The notes under the pieces: generated by a model
Seen by the model: only the letters and a program-made list of their open reading frames with translations
What the model was told of the DNA's origin: nothing
Database searches by the model: none
Shown here: in pieces, positions 7,192 through 13,849 of the stretch
Layout: each line of letters begins with the position of its first letter
How positions within the stretch are numbered: the stretch's first letter is position 1
Made by a program: the position numbers and the translations under genes
Source of the DNA: a virus
Virus record (IMG/VR): IMGVR_UViG_3300020207_001230
Location: 1 to 23,399 of that record
Strand: one strand, 5' to 3'
Length of the DNA: 23,399 nucleotides

Positions 7192-7646
7192 GAATATTCT
7201 GCGGTATCTTCATCAGTCTTTAGACGTTGAATGATAAGACCTTCTTTGCTACTAGAGTCTACGCTTCGTGTTACTCCATCGCTATCCTCTAGACCCTCCA
7301 TTACAATATTCTGACATAAATCATTGAACCACGAGTCTACAATCTGATCTGGTTCAACACCTTCATATCCGCTATTTGCTAGATATTCAACAAACTCTTC
7401 ATTAAAGTCTAATTCGAAGTATCCACTTCCTGGAGAATTCTCATCCATTTCTAAATTAAGAACACGTACATAGGGCTCTTTATTTACAGTAGCAACACTT
7501 TTGTTGTATTCGTTTTCTGTAATTTCATTATACTTTTTTTCTATCTCTAATAGTTTTAGTTTTCTTTGCGTTTCATCTTTGATGTTTTCCGCTCTAAACT
7601 TTTCTCTACTTCGTTTATCACCAAATATATTTTTGAATAAGTTCAT
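7188..7646 (-). CDS. Hypothetical acidic phage protein, 152 residues
   Basis: The preferred start is ATG 7646, which overlaps the metK stop as TAATG and gives MNLFKNIFGDK. A longer frame from 7667 would lie inside metK and is less likely. The N terminus is basic and amphipathic, and residues about 25-50 look helical and charged. The rest is acidic (PGSGYFELDFNEEF and EGVEPDQIVDSWF) and reads like a conserved soluble domain. The family is not recognised. A sigma70-like promoter for the exonuclease overlaps its stop. Confidence 0.75.
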   Translation of the reverse strand: MNLFKNIFGDKRSREKFRAENIKDETQRKLKLLEIEKKYNEITENEYNKSVATVNKEPYVRVLNLEMDENSPGSGYFELDFNEEFVEYLANSGYEGVEPDQIVDSWFNDLCQNIVMEGLEDSDGVTRSVDSSSKEGLIIQRLKTDEDTAEYS

Positions 7647-8725
7647 TACCAACCAATCCCTTCCCAAGGAACATCCTTGTTACCAAAATGACCATAAACA
7701 CAGTTCTTACTATATTCATGGAAGTTATACATATCAAAGCGACGGATAATACCCAATGGTGTCAAGTCAATATTATTCTCAATAAACTTTTGAATTGAAC
7801 GATTGTGTCCATTACTATCTACATAGATTGATGTCGGCTCTTTAACACCAATAGCATATGATAACTGAATCTGGCACCAATCTGCCATATCATCTGCTAC
7901 TACATTCTTTGCTAACCATCGTGCCATGTACGCTGCTGATCTATCGACTTTGGTGGGGTCTTTTCCAGAAAAAGCCCCACCACCATGGGGAGCATAGCCA
8001 CCATAAGTATCAACGATAATTTTCCTTCCGGTGACACCAGCGTCTCCATCGGGCCCACCAATAACAAAGTTACCAGTAGGGTTAAGATGCCATATAGTTT
8101 CATCATCAATTAAATCTCCTAAGACATCACGTGCGGCTTCACGTGATAGAGCCTGTGCTTGACTCATATTTCCTTCGGTGTGTTGTGTTGATACAACTAC
8201 TTGGTCAATACGTTTTACTTGACCACCTTCATATTCAACACTAACCTGTGACTTAGCATCAGGTCCTAGAACATCACCACGCATTGTTTTTAGTTTGTGT
8301 AAGATATTATGTGCGTAATAGATTGGTGCTGGCATATATGCGTCATTGTCGTTACATGCGTATCCAAACATAATACCCTGATCTCCAGCACCAAAATCGT
8401 CTGTGCCTAGTGCGATATCAGCACTTTGTGCGTGAACTTCATTGTAAATCTTTAGATTTTCCCAATGAAATCCATCTTGTTCATAACCAATCTCACGAAC
8501 TTTGTTGCGCACGATTTCTTCAACTTCTTCCTTAGATACGTTAAAGTTTTTTACTTCGCCCGCCAATGTTATATGATTGGTAGTTACAAGTGTTTCGATA
8601 GCGACACGTGTAGTTTCGTCACCATTCTTCAACCCAGCATCAACTAGGGCATCAGAGATTTGGTCTGCAACCTTATCTGGGTGTCCATCGCTAACACTTT
8701 CGCTCGTAAAAATATAGTTGTTCAT
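7646..8725 (-). CDS. metK: S-adenosylmethionine synthetase
   Basis: MetK makes SAM from methionine and ATP. The 359-residue protein has the N-terminal SESVSDGHPDK (8-18), the ATP-binding GAGDQG (112-117), HLNPTGNFVIGGPDGDAG (213-230) and the phosphate-loop-like GGGAFSGKDPTKVDRS (248-263). It ends in YGHFG near 344-348 and is about 25 residues shorter than E. coli MetK (384), mostly through small losses at the C terminus. All signature motifs are intact, so it should be active. AAGGAAAC precedes the ATG. It sits after folE and queE, which suggests it supplies SAM for QueE and the phage methyltransferases. Confidence 0.95.
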   Translation of the reverse strand: MNNYIFTSESVSDGHPDKVADQISDALVDAGLKNGDETTRVAIETLVTTNHITLAGEVKNFNVSKEEVEEIVRNKVREIGYEQDGFHWENLKIYNEVHAQSADIALGTDDFGAGDQGIMFGYACNDNDAYMPAPIYYAHNILHKLKTMRGDVLGPDAKSQVSVEYEGGQVKRIDQVVVSTQHTEGNMSQAQALSREAARDVLGDLIDDETIWHLNPTGNFVIGGPDGDAGVTGRKIIVDTYGGYAPHGGGAFSGKDPTKVDRSAAYMARWLAKNVVADDMADWCQIQLSYAIGVKEPTSIYVDSNGHNRSIQKFIENNIDLTPLGIIRRFDMYNFHEYSKNCVYGHFGNKDVPWEGIGW

Positions 8726-8808
8726 AAATGTTTCCTTAGTTTTTCGTATTGTTCTTCTGTGTGAATACCACGCAGATACTTTTCGTTCTTTTTAAGTTCC
8801 CCAGGCAT
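8722..8808 (-). CDS. Possible 28-residue ORF between queE and metK
   Basis: A short frame starting at ATG 8808 (MPGELKKNEKYLRGIHTEEQ and onward) overlaps the end of queE by 17 bases. It ends in an ATGA overlap with the metK start. It fills the only gap in this packed operon and is lysine- and glutamate-rich, predicted helical. No clear ribosome binding site is seen, so it may depend on reinitiation after queE. It could instead be noncoding spacer. Confidence 0.35.
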   Translation of the reverse strand: MPGELKKNEKYLRGIHTEEQYEKLRKHL

Positions 8809-9685
8809 TTCCGAATAGGCTGATGTGGAGTCTAGGTGTGAAGCGCCACCCTTGTTCCATACAGAGCTTCGCCACCTCTTGTACTGTGAGGTCGTAACCT
8901 TCCGACCTACCACCGAGCGGCATAAGATATACAGGACACTCCACACCTGCAGAACGATATTCACTAACAGCTCTACCAACTTCATCGACATCATCCATAT
9001 CAGCAACAACAAATTTAAGATAGACAGAAGCATTGCTGCAACGGTAATAATCAAGCAAGACGTTAGGTTTGATAGCTGTTTCCCAAGTTTCTCCGCTGAC
9101 GGAAAGTTTTGGAGAGCAGCTAAATGTCCATTCAATTCTGTCATTGTTGTTGATATATTCGAGTAGATCATCATGTAATACTTGTGTAGTGTTTGTTTCA
9201 AATGTAACATTCTTTAAGTCCGCCATTTTTGGATGTTCAAATAATTCTACATACAGACGTTGCCAAGCAAGCAACGGTTCGCCGCCTGTAAGAATAAGAT
9301 GTATGTCTTGTCCATTGTCTTGTGTCCACTTACCTTCTGGTAATAAACTGATAAGATGTTCTACAACTTCATCTACGGTTGCCAGTTTGTTAAAGTGCTT
9401 GAACTCTGGATAGATACTTGCGTATGTATCACAACCTGTATGAATAATAGGCAAGTCTTCAAACTTTTCCGCTGTTTCGTGTACTCGGTTATTTATTAAG
9501 TCTTTTACTTCTGGATTATAACGATTACCTTCTGCGTGTTGTTCCCAGCGATCTTTGTCCTTAGGTAGCCCAAAGTTCATACAACGAAAGTTACAACCAA
9601 AAGTACGCAGGAATACACTAGGTACTCCTACATACTTGCCTTCACCTTGTACACTATAAAATGCTTCTGAATATCTCAACTTCAT
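8792..9685 (-). CDS. queE: 7-carboxy-7-deazaguanine synthase, radical SAM
   Basis: QueE converts 6-carboxy-tetrahydropterin to 7-carboxy-7-deazaguanine with SAM and a 4Fe-4S cluster. Residues 7-16 (EAFYSVQGEG), FLRTFGCNFRC (25-35), LILTGGEPLL and the C-terminal PRLHISLFGNAWG are clear QueE marks. The usual CX3CX2C cluster motif is split: Cys31 and Cys35 are followed by MNFG. The expected CDT motif appears as HTGCDTYAS, with Cys85, after an insertion of about 47 residues, giving CX3CX49C. The gene overlaps folE as ATGA and precedes metK. It belongs to the DNA 7-deazaguanine pathway with FolE, the QueD-like protein and DpdA. Confidence 0.9.
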   Translation of the reverse strand: MKLRYSEAFYSVQGEGKYVGVPSVFLRTFGCNFRCMNFGLPKDKDRWEQHAEGNRYNPEVKDLINNRVHETAEKFEDLPIIHTGCDTYASIYPEFKHFNKLATVDEVVEHLISLLPEGKWTQDNGQDIHLILTGGEPLLAWQRLYVELFEHPKMADLKNVTFETNTTQVLHDDLLEYINNNDRIEWTFSCSPKLSVSGETWETAIKPNVLLDYYRCSNASVYLKFVVADMDDVDEVGRAVSEYRSAGVECPVYLMPLGGRSEGYDLTVQEVAKLCMEQGWRFTPRLHISLFGNAWGT

Positions 9686-10380
9686 CTTGGTGCAAACTCT
9701 TGTTGTAACTTAATATTGTCCATAAATTCTTTCTTTACATGGTCGTTTTCAAAGAATGAACCTTTTAGAACCGTAGTTTGTGTTAGTGAACTGTGCGCAC
9801 GAATACCACGGTTCTCACAGCAACCATGTGTTGCTTGAATGTAAACACCCACATCTTCTGAGCCTGTTGCTTTGCGAATTTCACGATTGATATCCATAGC
9901 AAGTTCTTCTTGTAGTGTTCCACGCATTGCGCACCATTGAGCGATACGTGTATATTTGGATAATCCGATTAATTTATCAGCAGCAATGATACCGATGTAT
10001 GCCACACCTGAAACAGGTTGATGATGATGCGAACACATTGATTTTAGCTCACTGCGTACAACTAACATACCATCATACTTTTCATTTGTGATATTATCTG
10101 GTTCATTTGGAAACGCTGTACAACTAGGAGCCGGATCATAACGTCCGCTCATAATTTCATTTACATACATTTTTGCTAAACGTCTTGCTGTATCCATTGA
10201 GTTAGGATCAGTGTGTCTATCGATCAATAGAGCATCTAAAACACCTTCGAATGCTACTGTTGCTTCTTTGATAATAATATCTTTATCTCCGTCCATCAGG
10301 ACTTCTGAAATGTTGTCACCTGCCCAGTGACGAATACCAGCTATTTCTAACTGTTCTTTAATTGAGGAAGTATTTCTCAT
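9682..10380 (-). CDS. folE: GTP cyclohydrolase I
   Basis: FolE converts GTP to 7,8-dihydroneopterin triphosphate, the first step toward both folate and 7-deazaguanine. The 232-residue protein has all key residues: SMCSHHHQPV with zinc ligands Cys116 and His119 and catalytic His118, GLSKYTRIAQW (139-149), and ATHGCCENRG with catalytic His185 and zinc ligand Cys187. The spacing equals that of E. coli GCH-I with an offset of six. AAAGGAA precedes the ATG. It has its own sigma70-like promoter with a symmetrical element around the -10 box. The stop forms ATGA with queE, indicating coupled translation of the pathway enzymes. Confidence 0.96.
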   Translation of the reverse strand: MRNTSSIKEQLEIAGIRHWAGDNISEVLMDGDKDIIIKEATVAFEGVLDALLIDRHTDPNSMDTARRLAKMYVNEIMSGRYDPAPSCTAFPNEPDNITNEKYDGMLVVRSELKSMCSHHHQPVSGVAYIGIIAADKLIGLSKYTRIAQWCAMRGTLQEELAMDINREIRKATGSEDVGVYIQATHGCCENRGIRAHSSLTQTTVLKGSFFENDHVKKEFMDNIKLQQEFAPR

Positions 10381-10407
10381 GCACTTAGTTCCTTTTTAAA
10401 TGTGGTA

Positions 10408-10442
10408 ATCCCACTTATAATACATAATACTATAAGTGGGAT
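10408..10442. promoter_or_regulatory. 12-base inverted repeat centred on the folE -10 box, candidate operator
   Basis: Perfect arms ATCCCACTTATA (read on the plus strand, 10408-10419) and TATAAGTGGGAT (10431-10442) flank an 11-base centre that contains the -10 hexamer of the folE promoter. No U-run follows on the minus strand, so a terminator for the peroxiredoxin gene is unlikely. The placement fits a dimeric repressor or activator site. A processing hairpin in read-through RNA is the main alternative. Confidence 0.6.
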
Positions 10443-10452
10443 CTGTTGTCAA
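10424..10452 (-). promoter_or_regulatory. Sigma70-like promoter for folE-queE-metK
   Basis: TTGACA (10452-10447) and TATTAT (10429-10424) are separated by exactly 17 bases on the minus strand. The predicted transcription start is near 10417, leaving a leader of about 37 bases before the folE ATG at 10380. One arm of the inverted repeat lies in the spacer and the other at the start site. Confidence 0.72.
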
Positions 10453-10458
10453 GTCAAA

Positions 10459-11010
10459 TTAATCATTTTCAATTGTTAATTTGTTTTCTAAATAGTCAAC
10501 CATGTTTTCTGGTGTCGTATTGATATATGGATCATCATCATCACCGTCATTATTGATACCTGGTTCTTGCCACCATTTTTCAATAACTCCATTATTGATA
10601 ACGCACATATAACGCCATGAACGCATGCCAAAACCTAAATGGTTTTTACCAATAAGCATACCCATATAACGTGTAAAGTTACCAGATCCATCTGGAATTA
10701 CTTTTACATTTTTAATGTCTTGCTGCTTTGCCCAAGCATTCATAACAAACGCATCATTGACTGAAATACAATATACTTCGTCAACATCTGCCAGCTTGAT
10801 ACGGTTATAGTTCTCTTCAAATCCAGGAAGTTGATATGTTGAGCATGTTGGTGTAAAAGCACCGGGCAAGCTAAACAATACTACACGACGATTTTGAAAT
10901 AAACTGTCACTTGTGACCTGTTCCCAACGAAATGGGTTTGGTCCTTCTATTGACTCGTCCCGTATACGAGTCTGAAATACCACACAAGGTGGTTTAAATC
11001 CTTCAATCAT
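10459..11010 (-). CDS. Peroxiredoxin, AhpC/TSA fold, Prx5-like
   Basis: Peroxiredoxins reduce peroxides using a peroxidatic cysteine. Here PGAFTPTCS places it at Cys56 in the PxxxTxxC signature. RSWRYMCVINNGVIEKWWQEPG (starting at 130) matches the conserved arginine and beta-strand region of Prx5. The length (183) is typical. The His that usually follows the active Cys in Prx5 (CSxxHLPG) is replaced by Gln (CSTYQLPGF). Cys81 and Cys136 are possible resolving residues, but neither is certain. There is no signal peptide, so it is cytoplasmic. AAGGA precedes the ATG, and the gene follows fliL by 39 bases. It probably protects the infected cell or the oxygen-sensitive QueE from oxidants (inference). 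Confidence 0.88.
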   Translation of the reverse strand: MIEGFKPPCVVFQTRIRDESIEGPNPFRWEQVTSDSLFQNRRVVLFSLPGAFTPTCSTYQLPGFEENYNRIKLADVDEVYCISVNDAFVMNAWAKQQDIKNVKVIPDGSGNFTRYMGMLIGKNHLGFGMRSWRYMCVINNGVIEKWWQEPGINNDGDDDDPYINTTPENMVDYLENKLTIEND

Positions 11011-11049
11011 AATAATAATCCTTATTGTGTGTGTCTGTTGGCTACAAAT

Positions 11050-11595
11050 CTATTGCAGAGAAAAAGATGTAAAGTATACGTCTTCTACTCCGCCAAATCT
11101 TTCGAGTTTTTCTAGCTTCTTATTTATTGCTTTCATCATTTCTAAAGATAGTCGCTCTCTTCCAGCTTTACCTTGTAGTTCATCTATGGTGAAATCGTTG
11201 GCTACAGATAGAACAACTGAACGTAGCGCAAGTTCATGTCGTTCCACATTTTCTATTACCCATTCTTCGTATTGAGTAGAAACTCCTAATTCAAACTGTA
11301 TAAAGTTTTTTGACCCTTTTAGGTTAGTTAAAAAAGGTTGTTCAAAAGTATAATATGTTGTTTTGTATATAGAAACATCTTCTGGTACTTTCTTAAATAC
11401 TTGTTCACCACTAGCAGCCTGCAATTCATCTTCGCTTGGTTCTACCCACTGACCTGTTGATTTCAGTTTACGCTCTATTAAAGCATCAACTTGCTCTTCA
11501 ACTGTAAGTTCAGGTACATACATCCATTTAGCAAGATAAAACCCTGCTAGTACTAGTACTATAGCTGTGATAAGTATTATAAGTTTTTTAAGCAT
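11050..11595 (-). CDS. fliL: FliL-like flagellar basal body-associated protein
   Basis: FliL is a single-pass inner-membrane protein that surrounds the flagellar stator and affects motor torque. This 181-residue protein has an N-terminal membrane span (residues 5-22) and a periplasmic domain. It carries the FliL pattern: YYTFEQPFLTNL (81-92), then FIQFELGVSTQ, HELALRSVVLSVANDFTIDELQGKAGRERL as two linked segments, and a C-terminal EDVYFTSFSLQ strand. Length and order match bacterial FliL. It overlaps the glycosyltransferase end by 8 bases. Related SPFH-associated proteins are an alternative, but the whole domain fits FliL best. Confidence 0.8.
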   Translation of the reverse strand: MLKKLIILITAIVLVLAGFYLAKWMYVPELTVEEQVDALIERKLKSTGQWVEPSEDELQAASGEQVFKKVPEDVSIYKTTYYTFEQPFLTNLKGSKNFIQFELGVSTQYEEWVIENVERHELALRSVVLSVANDFTIDELQGKAGRERLSLEMMKAINKKLEKLERFGGVEDVYFTSFSLQ

Positions 11596-12655
11596 ATTCT
11601 TTTAATTTCTTTACTAACTCATTCCCATAATAAAACTTTTTAACTTTTTCATTCTCTTGTGACATAGCAAATTGCATGTCTTCATTCTTACTCATTTGCA
11701 TACGAACATATGCTTTGATATTTTCAATATTCTTCTTAGTTGATTCTAAACTAGTAGTCCATTCACTTGGATATTTAAACATATCACTCCACATTTCAGA
11801 GTACGATAGTCTATCAGGTACCATAGGAATAGCACCAACTACAAGACCTTCGTATACAGATATACCAAGTGTTTCTTGTAAGTTGGCACTAAACACTAGT
11901 TTTGCTTTACCAAGCAATTTGTGATAATCTTCTTTGGAGAGATTTTCTTCCTGACATTTTATCCATTTGTATTCTGGCATTTGTTCAGCTAGATAGTCAA
12001 AAACTTCCGGCTGCTTTTCAGGTGCTATACGATGTGGAAATAGAATTATGTTTTCTTTTTCCATATTTTTATAATCACTTAAATCACTTTCAATGTATTC
12101 CATGGGCCATCCTACTTGTCTTATAGAGTGAAGTAGTTGCCTGTCAATATCACGGTCATCATCCCAAAATGTATTTGTAAACAAATCAATATGAAATCGA
12201 GTAGCAAAAAAGTTATCATCATAACAATCATACATACTCATTTCCGCTTTACGAACCCATGAGGCATCTCCAATTAAACGTCCTAGAAAGTCTTGTGGAT
12301 CGTAGCTACCAGCATGCCACATGCCACCGATGCGGAGTTTTATCCCAAGTAATTCTGCCATGTATTTCAACTGGATAACAGTGGGATTCCACGCATCAGT
12401 ATAGAGAAAGTAATCACCATCTTTGATTTTACCTTCACAGAACAGCTTCGCAATCTGTTCTAACTGTGCGCTCTTATAGATATTTGTACCACCAAAGTTT
12501 AAGAAAGCACCAGGTGTAGTGGCAGCCGGGATATCAGTTGGACCTTCAATCACAGTTACATCAATACCATTGCTTCTAAACAATGTGGGAAGATGTGTTT
12601 TCCATTGTTTGGTATAGCGGGATTCAACACTCTCCAAGTCTATAAGATATAGCAT
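11588..12655 (-). CDS. GT-B fold glycosyltransferase, GT4-like
   Basis: The 355-residue protein shows a GT-B outline. The N-terminal domain is divergent, with GGTNIY near 55 and TDAW near 86. The C-terminal Rossmann domain has ILFPHRIAPEKQPEVF (about 204-219), the place of the diphosphate-binding loop. It also has ETLGISVYEGLVVGAIPM (about 262-279), which resembles the E-x7-E nucleotide-sugar motif of GT4 enzymes. The acceptor is unknown: phage DNA base, virion protein or host surface glycan. The phosphomannomutase-like gene suggests a GDP-mannose-derived donor, and the DNA-modification neighbours suggest DNA, but both are inference. AGGAAG precedes the ATG. Confidence 0.72.
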   Translation of the reverse strand: MLYLIDLESVESRYTKQWKTHLPTLFRSNGIDVTVIEGPTDIPAATTPGAFLNFGGTNIYKSAQLEQIAKLFCEGKIKDGDYFLYTDAWNPTVIQLKYMAELLGIKLRIGGMWHAGSYDPQDFLGRLIGDASWVRKAEMSMYDCYDDNFFATRFHIDLFTNTFWDDDRDIDRQLLHSIRQVGWPMEYIESDLSDYKNMEKENIILFPHRIAPEKQPEVFDYLAEQMPEYKWIKCQEENLSKEDYHKLLGKAKLVFSANLQETLGISVYEGLVVGAIPMVPDRLSYSEMWSDMFKYPSEWTTSLESTKKNIENIKAYVRMQMSKNEDMQFAMSQENEKVKKFYYGNELVKKLKEYA

Positions 12656-12675
12656 AGTACTTCCTATCGTTTAGA

Positions 12676-13227
12676 TTACTCACTTAAAATTGAGAACACT
12701 TTATATCCTTGTGAACTCAACTTATCTGATCCACCTAAAAAGGTAAGATCCATAATACTGAGAATACCAATAGTCTCAGCATTAAATCTGTTTATCAATG
12801 ATGTAGCTGCTTCTAGTGTTCCACCAGTTGCAATTACATCATCGATAACAAGAACACGGTCGCCTTCTAACACTGAATCTGATTGTAGGTGTAGCTCGTC
12901 CATACCGTATTCTAACTCATATTCGGTAAAAATAGTCTCTCCCGGAAGTTTACCTTTTTTACGTGCCATAGCAAAAGGTTTACCTGTCATAGCACTTACC
13001 GCACCTGCCATTGGGAAGCCACGTGCGTCTAGTCCAACAATTCTATCAAACTCTAACTGTTGTACTGTAATAATATCTTTAAATACATTTACAACTAATT
13101 TTAAGCCTTCTGGGTGTTGAAATATACTTGCCATGTCCTGATACTGAACACCAGGACGAGGATGGTTTGGTACGACACGTACCATATTTTGTATTGCTGA
13201 TGATGAAATATGATTAATCACTGACAT
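12676..13227 (-). CDS. apt: Adenine phosphoribosyltransferase-like enzyme
   Basis: APRT makes AMP from adenine and PRPP. From ATG 13227 the protein is 183 residues, the usual size, and carries HPRPGVQYQDM, GLDARGFPMAGAV, the KGKLPGETIFTEYELEYG segment and the PRPP loop VLVIDDVIATGGTLEA. A longer frame from 13320 would lie within queD and adds residues unlike the family, so it is rejected. The start overlaps the queD end by 14 bases. The base specificity of type I PRTases cannot be read with certainty. Between DpdA/QueD genes it might recycle free purine base, including guanine released by base exchange (inference). Confidence 0.88.
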   Translation of the reverse strand: MSVINHISSSAIQNMVRVVPNHPRPGVQYQDMASIFQHPEGLKLVVNVFKDIITVQQLEFDRIVGLDARGFPMAGAVSAMTGKPFAMARKKGKLPGETIFTEYELEYGMDELHLQSDSVLEGDRVLVIDDVIATGGTLEAATSLINRFNAETIGILSIMDLTFLGGSDKLSSQGYKVFSILSE

Positions 13228-13669
13228 ATTCAATAAATGCTCCGTTTTCTCCATCTTCCGAGATTTCAATCTTAACATCACGTCCTGGATACTTCGCTGA
13301 AATCTGGTCAAACAAATCATCAGACATCATTTCACATGATTTATAATCAAGTTGAATAACATCATCTTTATATAGATTTTCTAACCAACGCTGAAACTGA
13401 ATGAATTCAATATCACGGTCATTGTGTACAACACTGATTGCTACACGAAAATGAAACTTGTGACGATGTGGGTATCCTAGAAAAGACACATCATATTCGT
13501 CACCTGTCGCTAGGGCAGGATCTTCTAGTGCTGCTGGATATTTGTGAATGCCTTCTTTCTGAAATGTCACCCAAATCCAACGTTTTGCGTTTTGTTTTTG
13601 TTTTAAAATATCATCTGCCATGTTTGCTTTTCTACTTTCATTTAACATATAAGTGTAATAACTACCCAT
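13214..13669 (-). CDS. queD: QueD-like 6-carboxy-tetrahydropterin synthase (T-fold)
   Basis: QueD converts dihydroneopterin triphosphate to 6-carboxy-tetrahydropterin. The 151-residue protein has a T-fold outline: a likely zinc site from His42 (GIHKY), His68 and His70 (PHRHKFHF), then EFIQFQRWLENLY (88-100), LDYKSCEM (107-114) and VKIEISEDGENGAFIEY (132-148). The catalytic Cys that normally lies just before the HxH pair is missing, and the only Cys is at 112. The start ATG 13669 has AGGAG seven bases upstream and overlaps the YdcH-like gene by 8 bases. An internal Met at residue 17 lacks a good site. The assignment leans on folE, queE and dpdA context, so it is moderately confident. Confidence 0.68.
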   Translation of the reverse strand: MGSYYTYMLNESRKANMADDILKQKQNAKRWIWVTFQKEGIHKYPAALEDPALATGDEYDVSFLGYPHRHKFHFRVAISVVHNDRDIEFIQFQRWLENLYKDDVIQLDYKSCEMMSDDLFDQISAKYPGRDVKIEISEDGENGAFIEYVSD

Positions 13670-13841
13670 TAACTCCTAACTCCCTCTCTAAAGCGTAGAT
13701 TTCAGTTTTCATTCTTAGTTTTTCAGATTTCATCTGAGACACATCTAACTTTAGATTATAGTCTTTTTTTATTCGAGTGTCAAGTTCTCTGTGCTTTTTT
13801 CTTAAAGTTTCTAATCTAGTTAACTTTTTTTCGGGTGTCAT
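13662..13841 (-). CDS. YdcH/DUF465-like small coiled protein, 59 residues
   Basis: This gene lies in the gap between dpdA and queD. It starts at ATG 13841 with AGGAG overlapping the dpdA stop, and ends at TAG 13662, overlapping the queD start by 8 bases. The 59-residue sequence begins MTPEKKLTRLETLRKKHREL. Its LRKKHRELDTRI and SEKLRMKTEIYALERE segments match the two-helix pattern of DUF465 (YdcH family): H, LD, then KxLRxKxEI. It is highly charged and predicted to be a helical hairpin. Family function is unknown. It also hides a perfect sigma70 promoter. Confidence 0.72.
   Translation of the reverse strand: MTPEKKLTRLETLRKKHRELDTRIKKDYNLKLDVSQMKSEKLRMKTEIYALERELGVNG
13755..13783 (-). promoter_or_regulatory. 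Consensus sigma70 promoter inside the YdcH-like gene
   Basis: TTGACA (13783-13778), a 17-base spacer and TATAAT (13760-13755) form a perfect consensus promoter on the minus strand. It lies within the small coding region, with predicted start near 13748, and would drive queD, apt and downstream genes independently of dpdA. Confidence 0.7.
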
Positions 13842-13849
13842 TATTACTC

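Noticed and set aside
7647-7667. Longer start for the 152-residue gene at 7667
   Set aside because: It lies inside metK, while ATG 7646 forms the usual TAATG coupling with the metK stop.
8810-9210. Long minus-strand frame overlapping queE, with several hydrophobic segments
   Set aside because: It lies almost wholly inside queE in another frame and looks like a shadow. Only its last 28 codons, which leave queE, are kept as a possible small ORF.
10408-10442. Inverted repeat as a rho-independent terminator for the peroxiredoxin gene
   Set aside because: No U-run follows the stem on the minus strand, and the repeat is centred on a promoter -10 box.
13228-13320. Longer apt start at 13320
   Set aside because: The extra residues overlap queD in another frame and do not resemble the APRT N terminus; ATG 13227 gives the family length.
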